Part shown: positions 60,208 through 64,000 of the stretch, one piece after another | Layout: the number at the start of each line of letters is the position of its first letter | How positions within the stretch are numbered: position 1 is the first letter of the stretch | From: Candidatus Hydrogenedens sp. | GTDB taxonomy: Bacteria > Hydrogenedentota > Hydrogenedentia > Hydrogenedentales > Hydrogenedentaceae | DNA length: 64,000 nt | NCBI GenBank assembly: GCA_035361075.1 | Contig: DAOSBX010000014.1 | Span: 1 to 64,000 of the forward strand | Direction of reading: 5' to 3' | The notes under the pieces: generated by a model | The model's input: only the letters and a program-made list of their open reading frames with translations | What the model was told of the DNA's origin: nothing | The model's database searches: none | Translations under genes and position numbers: made by a program

Positions 60208-61791
60208 ATGGATTTAAGAGCATGGTTTAATCAAAAACAAATTTTATGCAAAAATATTTTTAGGAATTTGAGTATCCCAGAACTTTATGAAATTTCACTT
60301 CAAAAAGGTGAAGGAAAATTAGGAGCCAATGGGACTTTATTAGTTAGAACTGGCAAACGAACAGGTAGATCACCAGAAGACCGTTTCGTTGTGCAAGATG
60401 AATATTCAAAAGATGCTGTTGACTGGAACAAAGTAAATCTACCCACTACAGAAGAAGTTTATAATCATATATATGACAGGATACGAGGCTTTTTAAAAGA
60501 TAAAGATGTATACGTTTTTGATGGTTTTGTTGGGGCGGATGAAAGATATCGAATCAAAGTTCGTGTGATAGCAGAAAAGGCATGGCATGCTTTATTTGCA
60601 CGAACATTGTTTTTGAGACCTACACCAGAGCAATTGGAACATTTTGGGGAGCCGAACTTCTGTGTCTTTGCTTGTGGCGGTTTGAAGTTAGAAGGGGAGA
60701 AAGATAAGGTTAAGACAGATACAGCGATTATTCTTAATCTTAAAGAAAAAAACATCCTGATTTGCGGTTCAGACTATGGCGGAGAGATAAAGAAGAGTAT
60801 TTTCACTGTAATGAATTTTATTATGCCAGAACAAAATGTGATGCCAATGCATTGTTCCGCTAATGTTGGAAAAGATGGTGATAGTGCTATATTCTTTGGC
60901 CTTTCTGGAACAGGAAAAACAACTCTATCAGCAGACCCAGCTCGGTATCTTATCGGAGATGATGAACACGGCTGGAGTGAAGATGGCATTTTTAACTTTG
61001 AAGGAGGATGTTACGCAAAGATAATTAAGTTAAGGAAAGAATCAGAGCCGTTAATTTATAGTGCTATTCGTTTTGGTTCTATTGCAGAAAATGTTGTTTA
61101 TGACCCATCAACACGTGAAATTGATTTTGATGATGGTAGTATTACAGAAAATACACGGACGACTTATCCTGTGGAGTTCATCCCGAATGTTGTCCTTAGT
61201 GGTAAAGCTGGACACCCAAAAAATATATTTCTATTAACTGCAGATGCCTTCGGGATTTTGCCCCCAGTTGCTAAGTTAACCCCAGAAGGGGCTATGTATC
61301 ATTTCCTCTCTGGTTATACAGCAAAACTGGCAGGAACAGAAGTAAATATTGTTGAACCACAAGCAACTTTCTCCACCTGTTTTGGGGCACCATTTATGAT
61401 TCGTAGTCCGTGGGTGTATGCTCGTTTATTAGCAGATAAGATGAAAAAACATAGTGCGGATTGCTGGTTGATTAATACAGGCTGGTCGGGTGGTCCTTAT
61501 GGAGTTGGGAAACGCATGTCCATTGAACTGACCCGCTCAATTTTATCAGCCGTATTAGAAGGCAAATTGAAGAATGCAAAGTTTATAAAATTAGACAAAT
61601 TGAATTTAATGGTACCCGAAGCCATCGAAGGTTTAGAAGACCAACGGGTATTAATTCCAGAACATACATGGCAGGATAAAAATGCATACCAGCAAAAAAT
61701 GAAACATCTTGTTGGCTTGTTTATGAAAAATTTTGAGCGATTTAAAGCTCAGGCAGATAATGCAGTGTTAGAAGCAGGTCCTAATTTATAA
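60208..61791 (+). CDS. pckA: Phosphoenolpyruvate carboxykinase (ATP)
   Basis: A 527-residue gluconeogenic enzyme that converts oxaloacetate and ATP to phosphoenolpyruvate. The P-loop GLSGTGKTT (231-239, K237), the oxaloacetate site R51-T-G-R54-S, D251/D252 of the metal site and HGWSEDGIFNFEGGCYAK are intact. Length matches the ATP-dependent family. The ATG at 60208 is seven bases after AAGGAG; an upstream in-frame GTG lacks one. A clear terminator follows. It fits growth on fatty acids (fadN-fadA) or amino acids. Confidence 0.97.
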   Translation: MDLRAWFNQKQILCKNIFRNLSIPELYEISLQKGEGKLGANGTLLVRTGKRTGRSPEDRFVVQDEYSKDAVDWNKVNLPTTEEVYNHIYDRIRGFLKDKDVYVFDGFVGADERYRIKVRVIAEKAWHALFARTLFLRPTPEQLEHFGEPNFCVFACGGLKLEGEKDKVKTDTAIILNLKEKNILICGSDYGGEIKKSIFTVMNFIMPEQNVMPMHCSANVGKDGDSAIFFGLSGTGKTTLSADPARYLIGDDEHGWSEDGIFNFEGGCYAKIIKLRKESEPLIYSAIRFGSIAENVVYDPSTREIDFDDGSITENTRTTYPVEFIPNVVLSGKAGHPKNIFLLTADAFGILPPVAKLTPEGAMYHFLSGYTAKLAGTEVNIVEPQATFSTCFGAPFMIRSPWVYARLLADKMKKHSADCWLINTGWSGGPYGVGKRMSIELTRSILSAVLEGKLKNAKFIKLDKLNLMVPEAIEGLEDQRVLIPEHTWQDKNAYQQKMKHLVGLFMKNFERFKAQADNAVLEAGPNL

Positions 61792-61820
61792 CCTGTTATT
61801 TTATTAATTGGTAATATTTG

Positions 61821-61856
61821 GAGTACACTATTTGAAAAGTAGTGTACTCTTTTTTT
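61821..61856 (+). terminator. Rho-independent terminator after pckA
   Basis: A perfect 10-bp stem, GAGTACACTA (61821-61830) with TAGTGTACTC (61840-61849), and a 9-base loop are followed by seven T residues. The next start codon is only 44 bp beyond, so that gene's promoter must overlap this region or rely on readthrough. Confidence 0.9.
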
Positions 61857-61900
61857 ATGTTTATTCTATCAAATAGAAACCCAATATAAGGAGATAATAA

Positions 61901-64000
61901 ATGAAAAGACCTTTCTTATTTACAATGTTCTTTCTTGTAATTTGTATGTTAACAGATGTTATTTTTGCTGAAACTGCACCTGTTTTTCCTGTCCAAGAAG
62001 GTGTATTTATCAAAGAATGGCTCGTTTGTGGGACATTCCCGAATCCACTAAAGGAAGGGGTTGTAGAATTCCGTCATGATGAAACTACATTAGGGTTTTA
62101 CATTGATTATCTCGCTAAGGCTGGAGGTGAAAACAATATAACCCCTGAGGAAGGGATGAGTATTGACCCTGGTGATGGTATAACACGTGTATGGAAAAAA
62201 TATACATCACCAGAGGACTATATTAATTTTAATAACATCTTTGAAGATAATCAGGGAGGTAAAGTCGCTTATGCATTTTGTTACTTAAAGAGCGATATGG
62301 ATAAAGAAGTAATTTTAGGTATTGGTAGCAATGATGGCGTTCGTGTCTGGCTGAATGGAGAACGGATTTGGGATAATCATTGTCCGAGAGGTGCGATGAT
62401 TGATGACGATTGTTTTGAAGTATCATTAAAGTCAGGATTAAATCCGTTATTAATAAAAGTAGACCAGGGATTTGGAAATTGGGGATTTTATGCACGGGTA
62501 GTTAATAAAGAAGAGGTATTGAAGAAATTGAAAGATCTTCCAGACTTACGTGCAGATATTACTTATGTGTTAGAAAATAATTCACTGAGAGCATGGATGG
62601 CTCGACACTCTAAATATCGCTTATTAGACCCACCCATTCAATACACATTGCAATTACTAAATGCTAATGGTGAGTCTGTACAGAAAAATTCAGCAAATTT
62701 GGGGCAATCTGTAACTTTTTCACTTGAAGGACTTCCTGAAGGACCATATCGTTTAGAAGGAAAATTTTCATTGCCAGATGGAACGACCTTTGAAAAGCAA
62801 AGTTTCTATTATCATGGACAACCAACTGTTATCATTAATTTTGGACAGGTAAACGATGATATAAAACCACGTCAGATCGAACTCCTATATGATAGCCGAC
62901 AGAGGACACTAAAAGATGAAGCCATATTAAAAAGTTCTCAGTATACCCCAGTGTTAGAACCTGTTTCAGGAGGGATTCAAGAATTAGATTCGGGTAAATA
63001 TGCTGTATTACGAACCGATTTAAGCCCTATCTGGATACGGGTATTATTACCCTCGCCAGGATTAGGATATCAGTGGTATATGCTGAAAGATGAAGGGTAT
63101 CGATTTGAAACGAAGGAAATTCAAGAAATTAATGCATTAGAACAAATTGAGAAGAATTTAAGGAATAGATATTCAAATGCATTGGAGTCAGGCACCTTCC
63201 CATTTTCAGAATGGCTTTTCCAATCCTACAGCCAGAGACTTATGTTAACCCCTGTCCATCAGGTGAAAGGGGAAATTTCTCCTGAGGAACGTTTGAGAAG
63301 AATTCAACGGCTATCTTCATTAAAAGCAAAAGTGGCTGATAAGGAAACCGCTACTGTTTGGTTTGCTCCATCTATAGAAAAAGTAGGAAAGAACGAACCT
63401 ACTCCAGATTGTTCTTTAGAGTATTTACCTTTAGATATAGCGAAGAATGAATATGAGGCCTTTCAAGTTGTTATTACTCCGAAGAGCCCTATCTCCTCAA
63501 TAAAGGTGAATGTCACTGATGGAAAGACGCAAGATGGATATACTTTACCAGCAGGACAGTTTAAGATATTTGAAGTTGATTATGTCCCTATTACAGTAGT
63601 GTCTGATTATTATGGAGAATTGACAGATTATCCAGACCCAATTGTCCCCGTTCAGGATTATGTTAAAGGTAGAACCGATGGTAATATCGTATTATGGGTC
63701 AGATTATATGTTGGCAAAGGACAACCACCAGGAATTTATGAAGGGTCTTTACAACTAAAATCGAATGAGTTGAATTTAGAAATACCCTACAAAGTCAACG
63801 TAGTAAATTATACTCTCCCTGTCGATACAAGCACAGAAACTGCATACGGTGTTTCGCCAGGTTATTCATGGCATGGTCCCTTGAACGATGAACAAAAACG
63901 TGAAGTCTTTGACCTATATATGAAAACATGCATGGAGTATCGCATTTCCCCTTATACTCCACATGCATATGGACCGATTACATGGAAATTTGAAGGAACA
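61901..64000 (+). CDS. Large secreted GH123/DUF4091-like protein, 3' end beyond the window
   Basis: The frame opens at an ATG with AAGGAG eight bases upstream and stays open for 700 codons to the right edge. A signal peptide (1-22, ending VIFAE) leads to a sandwich domain (about 30-195) with GIGSNDGVRVWLNGERIWDN near 135-155, resembling a carbohydrate-binding jelly-roll. From about 480, VWFAPSIEKVGKNEP, DIAKNEYEAFQVVITP and PPGIYEGSLQL match the N-terminal module found in front of GH123/DUF4091-type hydrolases, and DTSTETAYGVSPGY begins the following catalytic part. The catalytic residues lie beyond the window. Substrate unknown. Confidence 0.78.
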   Translation, partial: MKRPFLFTMFFLVICMLTDVIFAETAPVFPVQEGVFIKEWLVCGTFPNPLKEGVVEFRHDETTLGFYIDYLAKAGGENNITPEEGMSIDPGDGITRVWKKYTSPEDYINFNNIFEDNQGGKVAYAFCYLKSDMDKEVILGIGSNDGVRVWLNGERIWDNHCPRGAMIDDDCFEVSLKSGLNPLLIKVDQGFGNWGFYARVVNKEEVLKKLKDLPDLRADITYVLENNSLRAWMARHSKYRLLDPPIQYTLQLLNANGESVQKNSANLGQSVTFSLEGLPEGPYRLEGKFSLPDGTTFEKQSFYYHGQPTVIINFGQVNDDIKPRQIELLYDSRQRTLKDEAILKSSQYTPVLEPVSGGIQELDSGKYAVLRTDLSPIWIRVLLPSPGLGYQWYMLKDEGYRFETKEIQEINALEQIEKNLRNRYSNALESGTFPFSEWLFQSYSQRLMLTPVHQVKGEISPEERLRRIQRLSSLKAKVADKETATVWFAPSIEKVGKNEPTPDCSLEYLPLDIAKNEYEAFQVVITPKSPISSIKVNVTDGKTQDGYTLPAGQFKIFEVDYVPITVVSDYYGELTDYPDPIVPVQDYVKGRTDGNIVLWVRLYVGKGQPPGIYEGSLQLKSNELNLEIPYKVNVVNYTLPVDTSTETAYGVSPGYSWHGPLNDEQKREVFDLYMKTCMEYRISPYTPHAYGPITWKFEGT

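Overview
This is an AT-rich bacterial chromosome segment from a Gram-negative (diderm) heterotroph. I did not recognise a species. Traits that support this reading are lipoproteins with lipobox-like cysteines, TatBC, a DsbD-type thiol reductase, a PpiD-like periplasmic chaperone, queuosine synthesis (QueF), secreted parallel beta-helix, pectate-lyase-like and oligogalacturonate-lyase-like proteins, FG-GAP and GLUG repeat surface proteins, and a Glu-Gly-rich linker before a C-terminal membrane anchor. Such linkers and long secreted repeat proteins are common in Hydrogenedentota, Lentisphaerota and other PVC/FCB-adjacent lineages, so an uncultivated member of that neighbourhood is my inference; a 16S or marker-gene tree would decide. 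There is no phage, conjugative module, CRISPR array or intact insertion sequence, and most of the window is ordinary, compactly arranged chromosome.

Layout. 1-3.1 kb: a truncated gene at the left edge, then cystathionine beta-synthase and a cystathionine gamma-synthase/lyase (transsulfuration). 3.3-7.0 kb: sugar-nucleotide epimerase, secreted beta-helix protein, small HNH protein. 7.0-13.0 kb: a minus-strand run with an AmaP-like membrane protein, hisF, hisI, trpE, trpG and a flavin oxidase resembling alkyl-DHAP synthase. 13.2-22.3 kb: GH4 glycosidase, a glycosyltransferase/acetyltransferase group, a lipoprotein, cardiolipin synthase, DsbD and a YdjC-like deacetylase. 22.6-26.2 kb: a beta-oxidation pair (fused hydroxyacyl-CoA dehydrogenase/enoyl-CoA hydratase and thiolase). 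26.3-31.1 kb: SGNH-hydrolase/TPR protein with a DUF6599-like partner, ferredoxin-type aldo-keto reductase, tRNA-Leu(CAG). 31.2-38.3 kb: cobalamin-dependent methionine synthase, pectate lyase, MetF and a PL22-like lyase. 38.3-47.7 kb: membrane protein, catalytic-domain-less serine-recombinase fragment, TatB/TatC, PabB-PabC fusion, PpiD-like chaperone, esterase, QueF. 47.8-54.3 kb: three large exported proteins (FG-GAP/ASPIC, glutaminase-A-like, GLUG). 54.5-64 kb: orphan oligopeptide ABC ATPase, ndk, a 30-residue bS22/mS38-like ribosomal protein, DUF1844 and DUF4139 proteins, NAD(P)HX epimerase, ThpR, YggT, PEP carboxykinase, and a large secreted GH123/DUF4091-like protein cut by the right edge.

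How it fits together. CBS/CGL, MetH and MetF make a methionine-homocysteine-cysteine network. TrpE/TrpG and PabB-PabC draw on chorismate, and TrpG is the only glutaminase seen for both. The secreted carbohydrate-active enzymes, GH4 and YdjC enzymes point to use of plant or algal polysaccharide, with PckA for gluconeogenesis and FadN/FadA for fatty acids.

The most unusual signal is a dispersed 9-bp minisatellite, core GTCRGAC plus two bases, present as four short arrays. Each array sits at the 3' end of a gene, and three of them run into the coding sequence and create Ser-Asp or Gln-Thr-Ser tails. Second are the tripartite sorting-like C-terminus of the GLUG protein and a possible structured element between hisF and hisI.
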